Shown here one piece after another: positions 47,534 through 59,117 of a DNA stretch of 64,000 nt. The stretch spans positions 186,001 to 250,000 of the forward strand of contig JAQSEB010000111.1 of NCBI GenBank assembly GCA_030063045.1. The letters run 5' to 3'. Numbering within the stretch: position 1 is the first letter of the stretch; each line of letters opens with the position of its first letter. Both the position numbers and the translations under genes were made by a program. Source of the DNA: Pratylenchus scribneri. Lineage: Eukaryota > Nematoda > Chromadorea > Rhabditida > Pratylenchidae. The notes beneath the pieces are model-generated. The model did no database searches, was not told where the DNA came from, and worked only from the letters and a program-made list of their open reading frames with translations.

Positions 47534-49130
47534 TTATTTACTGGATTTTAATTTTGTTAAATTTGAGCTGAATATTTGGATTAAAATTAATATATTTTTT
47601 CCAATTTTTTTTCTAAATTTTTTGACTTGAAATTTTATTCAAAAATATATTTTCTACATTATTTCCATGAGGGCTATCTTTAAGGGATGATTTGGTAATT
47701 ATCTGAATTTTTGGGTTATAGAAATTAGAAAAGCTATATTAAAATATTAAAGCCCTAATAATAATTTCATGTATACTTTTTAATTTGCATTTTCCATTGT
47801 TTAAATTGCTTTGAGGCCAATTAAATTTGAATACAAGTAAGAATGAAAAACAGCTTTTCCTATTAATTTTAAATAAAATATTATTAAAAAAAAAGATAAT
47901 TGTAGAGTAAACTTTGGGTTCTCTAATAGTATATTCGTTTTAAAGAATTGCTTTTTACCATCACTAAACTATTATCAAAAAGAAAATAAAATATTTTTAA
48001 AAAAATAGGCAAAAATATGATTATTTCTGATTCCATAAATTTTTGACTTCATCTATCATTTCTTAATGTTTTCTTACTGTATTGGAAGAGTTGGTAAATA
48101 TATGAATATTTGTGAAAATGTGAATAGTTTTCTCTATTTAAAAAATATTTCTGTAAAAATATTTGGATAAATCTAGAATTTGGGTAGAATGGGCTTCTTA
48201 AATTGTGCGTCATTGGAACTGTTTAAAATACCCAGCCAACTTGGATATTTAAGCATATTTTATTGGTGCCCCATATCCGTTTCCCCTTAAAAAGGCAGTA
48301 AATTTTACGAAGAAAATCCGGAAAAAGGGCAAGGCATCAATTTTGCCATGAATTTATGAGCAAATGCGGTGGAAATTTGGTAGGGGGATTTGTGCTTTTT
48401 GCGTTCACCGAAATAAGTGGTAAAAAGAAAAAGCAATCATTTTGTCAAGGTTGACTGGTTTAAAGCAAATTTTTTGGTGGCTAACCTCAAAATTTTCCAC
48501 TAAAAGTCATAATATTGCCCTCCATTTTCGCCTACGCCATCACCGTCATTATTTTGGCATGGTCATTGCCCCGGAAAATGGCCCATTAACTGTTTTTTTC
48601 TTTTCGGTTAACCAACTTCATATTATCCAGTCTCCAACTAATTGGCCCAAAGCTAAACCCAAAATTTGGCTTTTTTTTGTTGGCTATTTAAAGGACAAAA
48701 ATGATGATGGCACCAAAAATGGAAACAAAATGCCATTTTTCTTCCTTTTTTTGGCTAAATTGAATGGCCAAAATAAATGGTAAAAAAATAATAAAAAGGA
48801 AAATTTATCGGAGTTTGGATGAATTAGATAGAAAAAGGTGATTGTTGGGATTAATATATAATGGAGAATTTTTACAAATTTGTTTGAAGAATTAAAGTAA
48901 AATGATTTGGAGGATGAGAAGTAAGAAATTTTGATGAAAATTATATTTTTTACTTGTATATAATTGCTCGTACATAAATGAAGATATTAGAAATTATGAA
49001 TTGGATAAAAAAATATGCTTAGTTGCTTTCGATAAAATAAAAGATTTGCTTGCCAATAAAGACAATTTTATAAAGATAGCCTTTTACAATATAATTTTGT
49101 GGAAAAATAGATAAACTTCCGTTTTAATGA
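47534..49130. other. Gene-free region
   Basis: AT-rich sequence. A plus frame at 48442-48783 lacks a good start and family features; it is probably chance or a relic. Nothing else is supported. Confidence 0.45.
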
Positions 49131-51335
49131 TTAAGAAAGATTGTAATTTATTTTCAGCCGTGAGGATGAGGACCATTCATCTAGGGAAATTCTTTCTGTT
49201 TTTGGCGATTCTTTCTTTTTGGGTGATTTCTTTCCTCCATTATATTTTGCTTTTTCTGTAAAACTCATTGATTTTGTGAATTTGCTTTTCGTCGACAATC
49301 CTCGACCATATTCGTTTTCAATGCTTAAATTTGGTTGTGATTGTGACGAGTATAGAATAGTTTTCGGCGATTGTTTCTTTTTTTGTAATCTTCCTTTATT
49401 TTTTGCTTTTTCTGTAAAACTCAATGATTTTGTGAATTTGCTATTCGGTGATCCTTCCCCAAATTTATGTTCAATACTTAAATTTGGCAGTGATTGTGAT
49501 GAGTATAAATGGATTCCCTCATCAAAATGTTGTTTTTCATTTTCTTTGAATTCAATTAATTCAACATTTTCATCATTTTGTTTCAAAGTATTTTTGAATC
49601 CCTTCAAAATTAGCATTTGCTCAGCAGGAAAAAATAATTGCGTCATTTTCTTTGAATTTTTTTAAATAATGATTTATTACAATATTATTATTATTATTTA
49701 ATTCACCACTTCATTTTGATAATAAGGCAAAATTGTAATTTTCAATTTTTTATTCATTTCAAATAAATTTGTGATTTCCATCTTTTCCGGCTTTTTTCCA
49801 TTCAAATTTTTGTAAGCAAATTCGAATTCGCCTTTTTCATCCGTTTCCATCCAAAAAAATTGTTTAAAACATCTTTCTAAATATCCACCTGAAAATGGTT
49901 TTTTCGTCGGGGTCATCTCCACAATAAATAAAGGGCGGTGCAAATGCGGAGATGTCAACAATAGTGTAAATAAAAATATTTTAAAAAATCAGAACAAGAG
50001 TGTTAAAATCAGAACAAGCGGAATTAATAAATCAGAACAGGCGGAATTATTAAATCAGAACAGACGGAATTATTAAAATCAGAACAGGCGGAATTATTAA
50101 AATCAGAACAGGCGGAATTATTAAATCAGAACAGGCGGAATTATTAAATCAGAACAGGCGGAATTATTAAATCAGAACAGGCGGAATTATTAAATCAGAA
50201 CAGGCGGAATTATTAAAATCAGAACAGGCGGAATTATTAAATCAGAACAGGCGGAATTATTAAAATCAGAACAGGCGGAATTATTAAATCAGAACAGGCG
50301 GAATTATTAAATATCAGAACAGGCGGAATTATTAAATCAGAACAGGCGGAATTATTAAATATCAGAACAGGCGGAATTATTAAATCAGAACAGGCGGAAT
50401 TATTAAAATCAGAACAGGCGGAATTATTAAATCAGAACAGGCGGAATTATTAAAATCAGAACAGGCAGAGTAATATTATATTCATTATTTATGATTAAAA
50501 TAGAAATTTTCATTTGCACTATTGTGGACATAACCACATTTACCGTAAATTCTCCATTAGAAGCCCACAAGCCCACTCTCGTCTCTAATATAAGCCCACC
50601 AATCAAAAATTCATATCAAAAATAATCTATTTTTGGTGAAATTAAGCCGAAATATGAATTTTTTGTCAAAAAATTAGAAAAGTCTCGACCTCAGATGGTT
50701 TACGAAATTTATAAGCCCGCTCTTTAATAGAAGCCTACCCTCCCATGGGCTTCTAATAAAAAATTTACGGTACCTAGCACTTTTTTATGTTTTAATGAAT
50801 TATTTCATGGAAGACAAATTCTTTTTTTTTAAATTTAATCCGAAAAAAGACTTTTTGCCTAAATCGATTAAATAAAATATTTTAAAAAGGAATTTATTAT
50901 TTATCCGTTGGCCAAAATTATTTCCACCTGAATCTTTCTTCCGTAAATATGATAATGTATTCATTGTAAATTCATCGCCCGATTCCGATAAAAGTACAAA
51001 TGGTCGATGTCTTGGATTGCAATTTGTTGTCCTTTCATTTTTTAATATTTCATTTTCCTCAAATCTGTTTTTTAAAATAATTTTAATTAATTTTAAAATA
51101 TTATATTTTTAATAAAAAATACTTCTACCATAAAATGACAAAATAATGGCCGGCTGGTTTAATTTTTCCCAAATATTTTTCCACATTAAAATTTGCCATT
51201 GACCATCCAAAATCCATTAATTTTTCCAATTTTTCCATTCCTTTTTCCGTATAAATTTCTTCTTCAATATTCGGTGATTTTGACAAATGAATCAAATTGA
51301 GGAGGAAAAAATACATTTTTAGGGAATTTAGCAAC
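49131..51335 (-). CDS. Unrecognised protein with duplicated exons and C-terminal repeats
   Basis: Coding blocks on the minus strand: about 51120-51335 (LKMYFFLLNLIHLSKSPNIE, signal-peptide-like, then EKYLGKIKPAGHYFVIL); about 50937-51073 (NERTTNCNPRHRPFVLLSES, GDEFTMNTLSYLRKKDS); 49707-49893, possibly extended to 49961 (GGYLERCFKQFFWMETDEKG, EFEFAYKNLNGKKPEK); and 49131-49639. The 50937 and 49893 blocks join in phase. The last block has two tandem repeats of about 50 residues (LYSSQSLPNLSIEHKFGEGS and LYSSQSQPNLSIENEYGRGL, each followed by a KFTKSLSFTEKAK-type segment) and a Ser/Lys-rich end. The first-to-second junction does not close cleanly, so the gene may be damaged. The hAT insertion split the original ATG from the leader. 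No family recognised; TDEKGEFEF faintly recalls transthyretin-like proteins. Confidence 0.5.
49985..50470. repeat. 22-23-bp minisatellite in an intron
   Basis: About 21 near-identical copies of a unit reading AATCAGAACAGGCGGAATTATT plus one or two A. Slight length variants TTAAAATC and TTAAATATC occur. It is followed directly by a MITE. Confidence 0.95.
50543..50770. mobile_element. TA-flanked inverted-repeat MITE (family 1, copy D)
   Basis: 228 bp between TA dinucleotides. The left end CCGTAAATTCTCCATTAGAA runs on into GCCCA; the right end TGGGCTTCTAATA runs to TTTACGG. Same family as 3379-3477, with a longer interior. Intronic on the minus-strand gene. Confidence 0.8.
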
Positions 51336-52176
51336 CAGTGTTTTCCTGTTCCAACTTTTTTCAATCTGTTCTGTTCCTGTTCTGTTCTCGGAACATGGAA
51401 CAGTCTAATTGTTCTGTTCCTTTCTCTGTTCCAACTTGGAACAGGAACAGGAATAGGAACAGGAACAGAACAGATTTTCTGTTCTTAAACTGTTCCAAAG
51501 GACAAAATTTTTTTCAAAAAATTTTAGAGAAAATTTTAATTTTTTTTATTTTTTTTTTCCTCAATTCTTAATAAAAACGTCAAAGAGATGTAAACGAAGG
51601 CAAGTACCAACTAAAAAGGAGTGTTATTTCATACATATAATCAACCATAAATCTTGCGAAAAATTTTTTTGACCAAAAATATTCGGCGTAAAATGAACGA
51701 TTCGGGTCCCTCTTGATAATAAATTTCACAAAAAAAATTAAGTCCTTAATTAATGCTTTTCAGGAACTAAACAACCAATCGGTGGGGTTGGGGAAGATGG
51801 GTGAATTCCCTTTCCCTAAACGAAAAATGTAAAAAAAAGTAATTGGTGATCCTTTAGTTTTATGTATTAGATCCAAATTTTTGGCCATATTTTGGGTTGG
51901 CATCGGAAATTTAAGAAATAGCAAAATAAAAGCCCCAAGAAAATTCAAAAATTTCAATTCCTCCCCGATAATTTCCCCTGATTTACGAGTTCTTCAGGAA
52001 CAGTCTAGGAACAGCCAATTCTGCTCTGTTCCTGTTCTGTTCCTGTTCCAAAAAATTTTCAAACTGTTCTGTTCCTGTTCTGTTCTAAATCATGGAACAG
52101 GAACAGGGACAGGAACAGGAACAGAACAGGAACAGGACAGGAACAGAACAGAATCAGAGGAACAGGGAAAACACTG
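51336..52176. mobile_element. Non-autonomous hAT-type element (841 bp)
   Basis: Terminal inverted repeats CAGTGTTTTCCTGTTCC and GGAACAGGGAAAACACTG, and an exact 8-bp target duplication TTAGCAAC at 51328-51335 and 52177-52184. CAGTG ends plus 8-bp duplications are the hAT hallmark. Subterminal regions are dense in GGAACA/TGTTCC words in both orientations (51360-51480 and 52005-52160). The interior has no transposase frame. Confidence 0.88.
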
Positions 52177-52184
52177 TTAGCAAC

Positions 52185-53260
52185 ATTAGAAAGCTAAAAA
52201 TTAATAATAAAATAAAAAATGAAGAAATTGGAGAGTGAAATGAAAAAATATAGGCCTTTTTGCTTGCGCAAAAATCAATACAAGGAAAAAGAAGAGAGGC
52301 CATATTATCGAAAATTCGCCCAAAGCTTCTTTCTTTCCTTCCCTCCAGCATTTGGCCGAACCCATAACAGCTGCTGGGGGAATTGGGCCATGGAGCCATA
52401 ATCGGCAAAGGAGTCGAAGTAAGGAGAATGAAATCATTCCATACTAAATTATTTGGCTTTTTAAATTCGAATTTTAATGGAATTTGATTCATCTGGGCCA
52501 ATTTGCCAGACTGCAGAAACTTGCTAATTATTCCATTTTTAATTGTGAAAATTTTATTTTTTTTAATTTATTTTCCTAGAGGAATCCATTGATGAGAAAA
52601 AATTAAATGAATTATGAAGTTTGCCAAAATTAAAAATTAGGTACTTGTATGTTATCTTTATCTGCACTGAATTTTTGGAAAAATGAAGGGTTGACCTTAC
52701 GGATGATTAGTATTAGGTTAAGGTCATGGTAGGTGAAAGGTGATAACATATCCCTAGATGACCATAACCGTATACTGGATGACACCATGTGGGTTACCGA
52801 TATTTTTCCCCGTCGATCCAAAAAAATCTGACTGAAAATAATATACAAGTACCAAAAATATTCTTTTTCTTGACTTCATCATTCTCTTTTAAAATTTAAT
52901 TAAAATCCGTTGAAGCATTAGTCGACATTTTCTTCATCATCCGAATGACTGAATATTATCCAAAATTAATTAATTTAAAAAATGCATTCATCAACAAAAA
53001 GAAAAATAGAAGAAGAAGAGTGTTTCCTATTGATAATAATCAGCACTAATAAAGAGAATTGGGGAATGGGAAAATTATAAAATAGGTTGGGCTAATTAAT
53101 CGGCAACATCGATTTTGACGACCAAAAATGGTGAATATAATAAAATAAAGGTGAATGGTTGGGTTGAATGTACTTTGGAACATTTTATCGACTCATTCAT
53201 TCGATGAGAAAAAATATTACTTTCTAATAAAAATAATTTCTAATATATTTCTTCTGCATA
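52185..53260. other. Intergenic region with an inverted-repeat element
   Basis: Contains the upstream side of the gene disrupted by the hAT element and the promoter side of the CRAL-TRIO gene. At 52640-52850, GGTACTTGTATGTTAT and the inverse ATAATATACAAGTACC bound a segment of different composition (AACATATCCCTAGATGACC), an additional MITE-like element. Other open frames at 52150-52500 overlap on both strands and are not supported. Confidence 0.5.
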
Positions 53261-54918
53261 ATGGAAAATGGCAGAGCCGAAAAACGAGCTGAACTTTTGT
53301 CGAAAATTGGCCATAAATTGCGGGATGATGAAAAGACCAATTTCAATTTGGATCGATGGCTGGACAGTTTTGATGAGGCAAAAATAATTAATTATTGAAT
53401 ATATAATTTTGAATTTGTTCTTCTGCCATTGAGGAATATGTGAAGAATAGAAAGGCATTGGGATTGGACGGTTTGAACATTTTAATTTATTCAAAAATGG
53501 AATTTTATAGATGAAAATGCCTTTAATGATTTTTATTCCCGTGCGGATATTCAACATTATTGCCGTTTATTTCCCCAATCAAAGTTTGAATTGGCCATTC
53601 AAAATTCTCATTTCCCATTCAAATAAATAGATTGGACCCAGAATGGACCAACACTTTAGACAATGGCATTGTTTTTGTGGAAATGGGCCCAAGGGAATCG
53701 GCGGCTAAAACGGCAAAGCTAATTCGCACCGGACAATTTTTGCGTTGCTTTTTTGGATGGTTGGAATATATGTTACGGATGATTTTGAAGAGGGAAAAGC
53801 AAACTGGGAAAAGATCATTTGCCGTTTGCATTTTCGATATGTCCAATGTGTCCATTTGGCAATATGCAAATCCAATGGGTCCAATTAACAGAGTATTTGA
53901 GGTCAGAAATTGGGAGAAATTAAATATAAAATTATTTAACGGGAGAAATTGATGATAGAGATTGGACCCCCAAAATTTGTGCATAAATAAATTAATTTTA
54001 AATTTTATTTATGGTTTTGATAAAAATTAATTTATAATTTTATAATTAATTTTAATTCTAATTTGAATGCCTTTTTTGCGCAGTTACGTGTCCATTTGGC
54101 CATGGCCTATTATGCGGAAATGCTCTCCAAAGTGGTCATCGTCAATCCGCCACATTTTTTGGGCATCATTTTCAAGGCATCCCATCGAAAAATTTATTTT
54201 GAATTCCCATTTTTTCGCACAGATTATTTCACTTTTACTACCTGCCAAAATAATTGGCCGTTTCCATTTTGCCCATAATGGGGAGGAGGCCGCAAAATGG
54301 ATTTGCCCAGAGGCAATTCCAATTGGATTGGGTGGCAAAAAAGTTGGAATTGGAATAAAAAGACATAATTTTAATTTATTAATAAATTCAGGAAATTGGA
54401 GGAGAAGATGATGAATTTATGCCAAATGGTTGCATTCAGCCGAAGGGCAAAGAATTCGACAAAAATGATTTTTTGGTTTGAAAAATTGGCAAATAATTTT
54501 TAAATATTTTTGGGTAAAGAAAGATGGCGAAATTTGGGAGAAATATTCCATTGAATCTGTCAACCATGAAATTGTCAGTATTAAACCTGGACGATGTTTT
54601 GTTCGAGTTTTGAATGCCAAATTTGGCCAAATTCTTCTCTTTGAATTATTCGCCAATAGAACATTCGAATTTAAAATTGAACATGGTAAAAATGGGAAGA
54701 AATTTAGCCAAATTTTTGAGAATTTTTTTGCAGAAATTGGCGAATATTTAGTGCCAAATCTTCGATTATGCACCCCAGAATTGGCAGAAGAAGGCGAAAT
54801 CAGAATTGGAAATGGAAATGAACAGGGGGAAGAAACATGTTTGAGAGTGGAGGTGAAAAATGTTGGCAAATTGCTGGCAATGAAATTGCGAATTGCCCTT
54901 CATTTAATTGATGAATAA
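53261..54918 (+). CDS. CRAL-TRIO (SEC14-like) lipid-binding protein with C-terminal GOLD domain
   Basis: Cytosolic hydrophobic-ligand carrier family. The first exon MENGRAEKRAELLSKIGHKL then NFNLDRWLDSFDE matches the CRAL-TRIO N-terminal helices. Later exons give LDPEWTNTLDNGIVFVEMGP, GKRSFAVCIFDMSNVSIWQY, HLAMAYYAEMLSKVVIVNPP, HFLGIIFK joined to IISLLLPAKIIGRFHFAH, then CPEAIPIGLGG, the usual end of the lipid-binding pocket. After a hydrophilic linker (GEDDEFMPNGCIQPKGKEFD) the last exon is a beta-rich GOLD domain (YSIESVNHEIVSIKPGRCFV, LLFELFANRTFEFKIE) ending ALHLIDE. Two introns, 53378-53433 and 54177-54232, appear to use GC donors. Confidence 0.87.
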
Positions 54919-55976
54919 ATATAAATAACATTATTTTAATTTAATTCAATTTTGATTTATTTTAAAATTTGTATAAACGAAATAATTTATTGGAAAATTT
55001 TGCAGAAAAGCTAAAAATCATTCGAACAAAAATTACGAACAGTTGAATAAATAAAAATTTGTAAAATTAATTTCCTCCAAATTTAATATATTCAAAAATG
55101 TGATGCGTCAAATGACCTATTTTGCACTTTATGAAATAAATGAAAAAATGCAATGGAAACAAATATTAGTAATTCTGGTGCAGTTTTGATTTGATCTTTT
55201 TTCCTGATTAATCATGTGTCATAAATTATAACCCAAAAATAGCAATTAAATTATAATATTGGTGGAAAAATTTTACGCTGCATTTAGCTCAATTTTTAAC
55301 TGTATATTTTTAAGTTTATTTTTAATATCATTTATAACCATGAGTTGGATGGGATGAATATTTAATTTGATGGAAATTACAAAAAATTATTAGCAAAATA
55401 ATAGCAAAATAGGTCAAAAATCAGATTGTCTTTTTGTCAAAACATTATTAATTTTATGCTTTATTATGAAAGAATTTAATAAATTGAATGAAAGATTTAT
55501 TAATATTGTAAAAATCTTATATAAATTGTATATTTACTTTTTGTCTCTATATTTTTTATTCATTGTTTTCTACGAATAATTATAGTTTTTTTTATCTATT
55601 TTCAAATTTAAAAGAATATTTTATTTCCTTGTTTTGTGCGAACTTTGTCCTTCCCCTTTTGCCTCATTTTTCAAAAACCAAATCCTAAAAAAAATAATCG
55701 CATGATTTGATATTGAAACTTTCCAGAAAATGCTCGTTTTTTGTCAATAATAAATTAAATAAATGAATTAGGTTTTAATATTTATTCAGCCGAATATAAT
55801 TTGAACTTTTTCCAAATTCCTGCAATTTTCAGTTTTAATAAATTGGTTCGAATATTTGAATAGATGGCCAAAATTCCTCTACCTTTTTTGACCCCAATAA
55901 ATACAAAGAATAATCTACGGAATTGCATCACATTTCCTCATTTTTCAAATTTATTTCCGTTTTTTTGCCCTCTGCC
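54919..55976. other. Gene-free AT-rich region
   Basis: Between two plus-strand genes. Very AT-rich, with no long frames and no repeats recognised. The lectin promoter should lie toward its right end. Confidence 0.5.
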
Positions 55977-57628
55977 ATGCTCCTCCTCCGCATTTCCCTC
56001 TTCATTGTTTTCATCGACCCTTGTTTTGGCCAAGTTTTGACGCCTGCCCATACTGCGTGCATCACAAATTGTATGACCACTGGCACATGCAATTGTGGAA
56101 TTGTGGTGAATTGTGCCGCCGGATGGGTGACTGGGCCCCAGGCACGAAGATGCTATAATGTTTGTTTTTGGCAATGCCAAAATATATAATGGCCAATTTT
56201 TTCTTTTTAGATTGTTGTTCCCACCACCACTACTAGCTTTCAATGGGCCCAGGCACAGGCACAATGCCAACTGTCCAATTTTGCCAATTTGGCTTCGGTG
56301 CATAGCCGGGCGGACAATGAATTCCTTATTAGTGGGTCCTTCCTAGGTCATACTATTAAATTATTTTGACACATTTATAAATTAGACATGATGGCGAATG
56401 CCCCAAATCCTGATGGCGGACAGCAGAAAAGTTATTGGATTGGATTGCAATTGACACGGAATGCTGGCGGTGGAGTGACTGGTGCAAGTTGGTCGGATGG
56501 CACCCCAATGGACTATGGCAATCCGGTGACGGCCCCCGGCACTTATCCATGGGCCATTGGGGAGCCGGTGCAAGCTGGGAATTGTGTTCGTATGATGAAC
56601 TATGGGCCATACCGGGGACAATGGTACGATGCCGGATGTGCCCAACCGACTACATTTGTGCCAAGAATTGGCTTCTTTTGCAAGGGGTGCCCCGAAGGAT
56701 GGTCAATGTTCCAGGGAAGATGCTACAGGGTGAGGAAGGTGTACGTCACAATTTGGCGTCGGCCAAATTTGGCGCCGTTCATAACCAATTTAGGGATTAA
56801 CCATTTTTGGTAATTTTATTATCAAATTAAAGAGCAGACTTTTGGCTATCAATTGATATAATTTTATTTAAATTTGTTTTAGTAACTGTGAGAGAGTTTT
56901 GCTTTTAAAACTATTTAAAAAGGCCTTTACTATGGATTAGCGAATTTTTCAGTGTTTTTCTAGACACAATTTCACCATTTTTGAACCAATTTAAATAAAT
57001 TAGATAGCCAATAATCTTCTTTAATTTGATATAAAAATCTTCTAAATTGGTTAAGTCCTTGATGAATTTTAATAAATTATGCCAAGTTGGGCGATTCGCT
57101 GATTGAGAGATGGCATTTCAAATGTTTGACAATGGTTAAAATTGCAGATTTTCACCCCACAAGAAGGGAATTTTGCCAATCTCGAACGAATTTGTCCCCT
57201 TTTCAATGCGCAATTGGCTTCAATACACAGTCAAGCAGAAAATGATTTTATTTTTAGTAATTTATTTCCTTAATTTATTCTTAAATTCCATCATTTTGTG
57301 TGAAGGATTAATGCAGAGGGATGCGCCAACGGCATGGGCCCTTCTGATTGGATTGAGATTCACTAAAGCGGCGAACGGTGCCATTCAAAGTATGCAATGG
57401 ACCGATGGGACACCCGTTGATTTTGGTGCCAATACGGCTGGAGGAATTCCGCCATGGGCCGATTCTGGCACTGGATATCCAAACCAACCGGACAATCGGC
57501 CAAATCCAGCGCTTTGCACTATGATTTGGATGGATTCCACCGTGCCAAGTGGAAATAAGCAGCCAGGAAGATGGGACGATGTAAGCTGTACATCAACAAG
57601 ATTGCCTGGAGTAATATGCAAATTTTGA
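55977..57628 (+). CDS. Secreted protein with two C-type lectin-like domains
   Basis: The ATG at 55977 begins MLLLRISLFIVFIDPCFGQ, a signal peptide. A short Cys-rich stretch follows (TACITNCMTTGTCNCGIVV). CTLD 1 runs from RRCYN through SFQWAQAQAQCQLSNFANLA and SVHSRADNEFLI to YWIGLQLTRN, SWSDGTPMDYGNP and GQWYDAGCAQPT...FFCK; its loop has EPV rather than EPN. CTLD 2 starts CPEGWSMFQGRCYR and runs through LASIHSQAENDFIF, LLIGLRFTKAANGAIQ and GYPNQPDNRPNPALCTMIW. It keeps a QPD sugar-specificity motif and RWDDVSC (WND-like), and ends GVICKF. Phases close across the joins I checked. Domain 2 may bind a galactose-type ligand with calcium; domain 1 may not. Nematode clec proteins of this layout are often gut- or immunity-related. 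Confidence 0.88.
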
Positions 57629-58060
57629 ATGTATCAAATCCTATTATCACACATTACTATTTTTGAATGGAAAAATAAAACAATGATATTATTAACATAA
57701 ATATTTATTTGATTAAAAATGATAAAAAATGATTAATATTTTTATGGTATTTTTGCTTATTACTTTCTAAATGTCAATGTCTACCTAATATTTTAGATTG
57801 CATTTCCTAATATTGTACAATTTTATCAGAAGCCTTTTATTTCTTATCAATTGACATTTGACAATTCTCATCAATTTTTCTCTCTCTCAAATTATTCCAT
57901 ATTCAATGTTATTTATGATCAAAAAATAAACATTGCAAATAAAACATATTTATCCATCTAATCAGAATCAAACCATATTTATTTTTATTTTCTATAATCT
58001 AAATTTGGATCCATTTTCAATGCTCAATTTTTGTTAATATTCAATTCATCCGATAATAAA
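57629..58060. other. Intergenic region between converging genes
   Basis: AT-rich 3' flanks of the lectin (plus) and the Cys-module gene (minus). No features beyond possible polyadenylation strings. Confidence 0.5.
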
Positions 58061-59117
58061 TCAGGCACAAATAATGCCATTTCCGGCAGTTTTGCATTTG
58101 GTGCCGGGAGCGCATGCTCGAAAAACGGCACAACCACCGGGGGTACAAGTGCCAAAATATTTGAAGTAATTTGCATCGCCTTCTATTGCGAGAAAATAAA
58201 TTAAAATGAAATTAGATATATCTGTTATATTATTGAAAATTTTTATTCTGATCAAAATCAAATTAAAGAGTAAAATTTGTCAATTAAATATTAAAATATT
58301 AATAATATATTATAATTTGTCTTCTAAAGAAAAAAATTCCAGAAGAAATATTTTCCCTAAAATTGATTTAAAATGTGGGAATAACTTACTTGCACACCAT
58401 TGAGCGCCTGCCGGCTTCCCTGGAACGGGACATGTTTCTCGGCAGGTACAAGCCACCTTAGTTTTTTGGCTGTTTGTAAATGTGCATTGGGTGTCGGCAG
58501 GACATGGTTGAAAAACGGCACAACCACCCTGGCAGACGGCATAATATTTTCTATAATTCGCTTCGCCATCTATTCGAATTTTGGGAAAAATAAATTACAA
58601 AAAATGGATGAAATAAAATAAAATTATATATTTTAATTTTATTTGTTGACATATTAATGGATAATCATAATTTTGAGAAAAATTAAAATTGGATATTTAT
58701 AAAAAAATTTTAATCGAGGTATTAATTTCAATTACAAAGTTAACTAAATAAAAATATTTCTTTTAAAAATATAAAATTGAAATATGTAAGAATTGATCCA
58801 TAAATTTAAAGTGACAGATTTCATTTTATCCCTTCGAATATATTTTTCTCGTCAATTCATTTTCATATTTTTATTTACAATTTTTGATAAATTTTAATTC
58901 TTTCGTGAAGATTATGTGGCCATGGAATTCAAAAAAAAGCCTAGATATTGGTTTTTCAAAATTTGATTAAAAAATGAAAAAACTTACTTGCACACCATTG
59001 TTGGCCTTCGACCATCCCTTTTCCTGGGCATGGACCATTGGTACATGCAGCCACAATTGGATCAATGTTCAAAAGGAAATGAAAGACAGAAATTGCGAAA
59101 ACGCCATTTCCAATCAT
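58061..59117 (-). CDS. Small secreted protein built of duplicated cysteine modules
   Basis: Three exons, 143 residues, all introns phase 1. Exon 1 has a leader MIGNGVFAISVFHFLLNI and then CTNGPCPGKGMVEGQQWCA. Exon 2 reads NGEANYRKYYAVCQGGCAVF, QPCPADTQCTFTNSQ, then CTCRETCPVPGKPAGAQWCA. Exon 3 reads GDANYFKYFGTCTPGGCAVF, RACAPGTKCKTAGNGIICA and a stop. Exons 2 and 3 repeat the (E/D)ANYxKYxxxC...GGCAVFxxC module, and exons 1 and 2 both end in CPxxxK...GxQWCA. It therefore arose by symmetric exon duplication. Introns between are AT-rich and comparatively long. I do not recognise the module; secretion is a confident inference, function unknown. Confidence 0.8.

Noticed and set aside
52150..52500. 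Minus frames near the hAT element
   Set aside because: Partly inside the transposon; hydrophobic low-complexity reading and no conserved features.
54177..54232. Exon read-through across 54177-54232 in the CRAL-TRIO gene
   Set aside because: Read-through shifts the frame away from the conserved lipid-pocket sequence that follows; splicing restores it.
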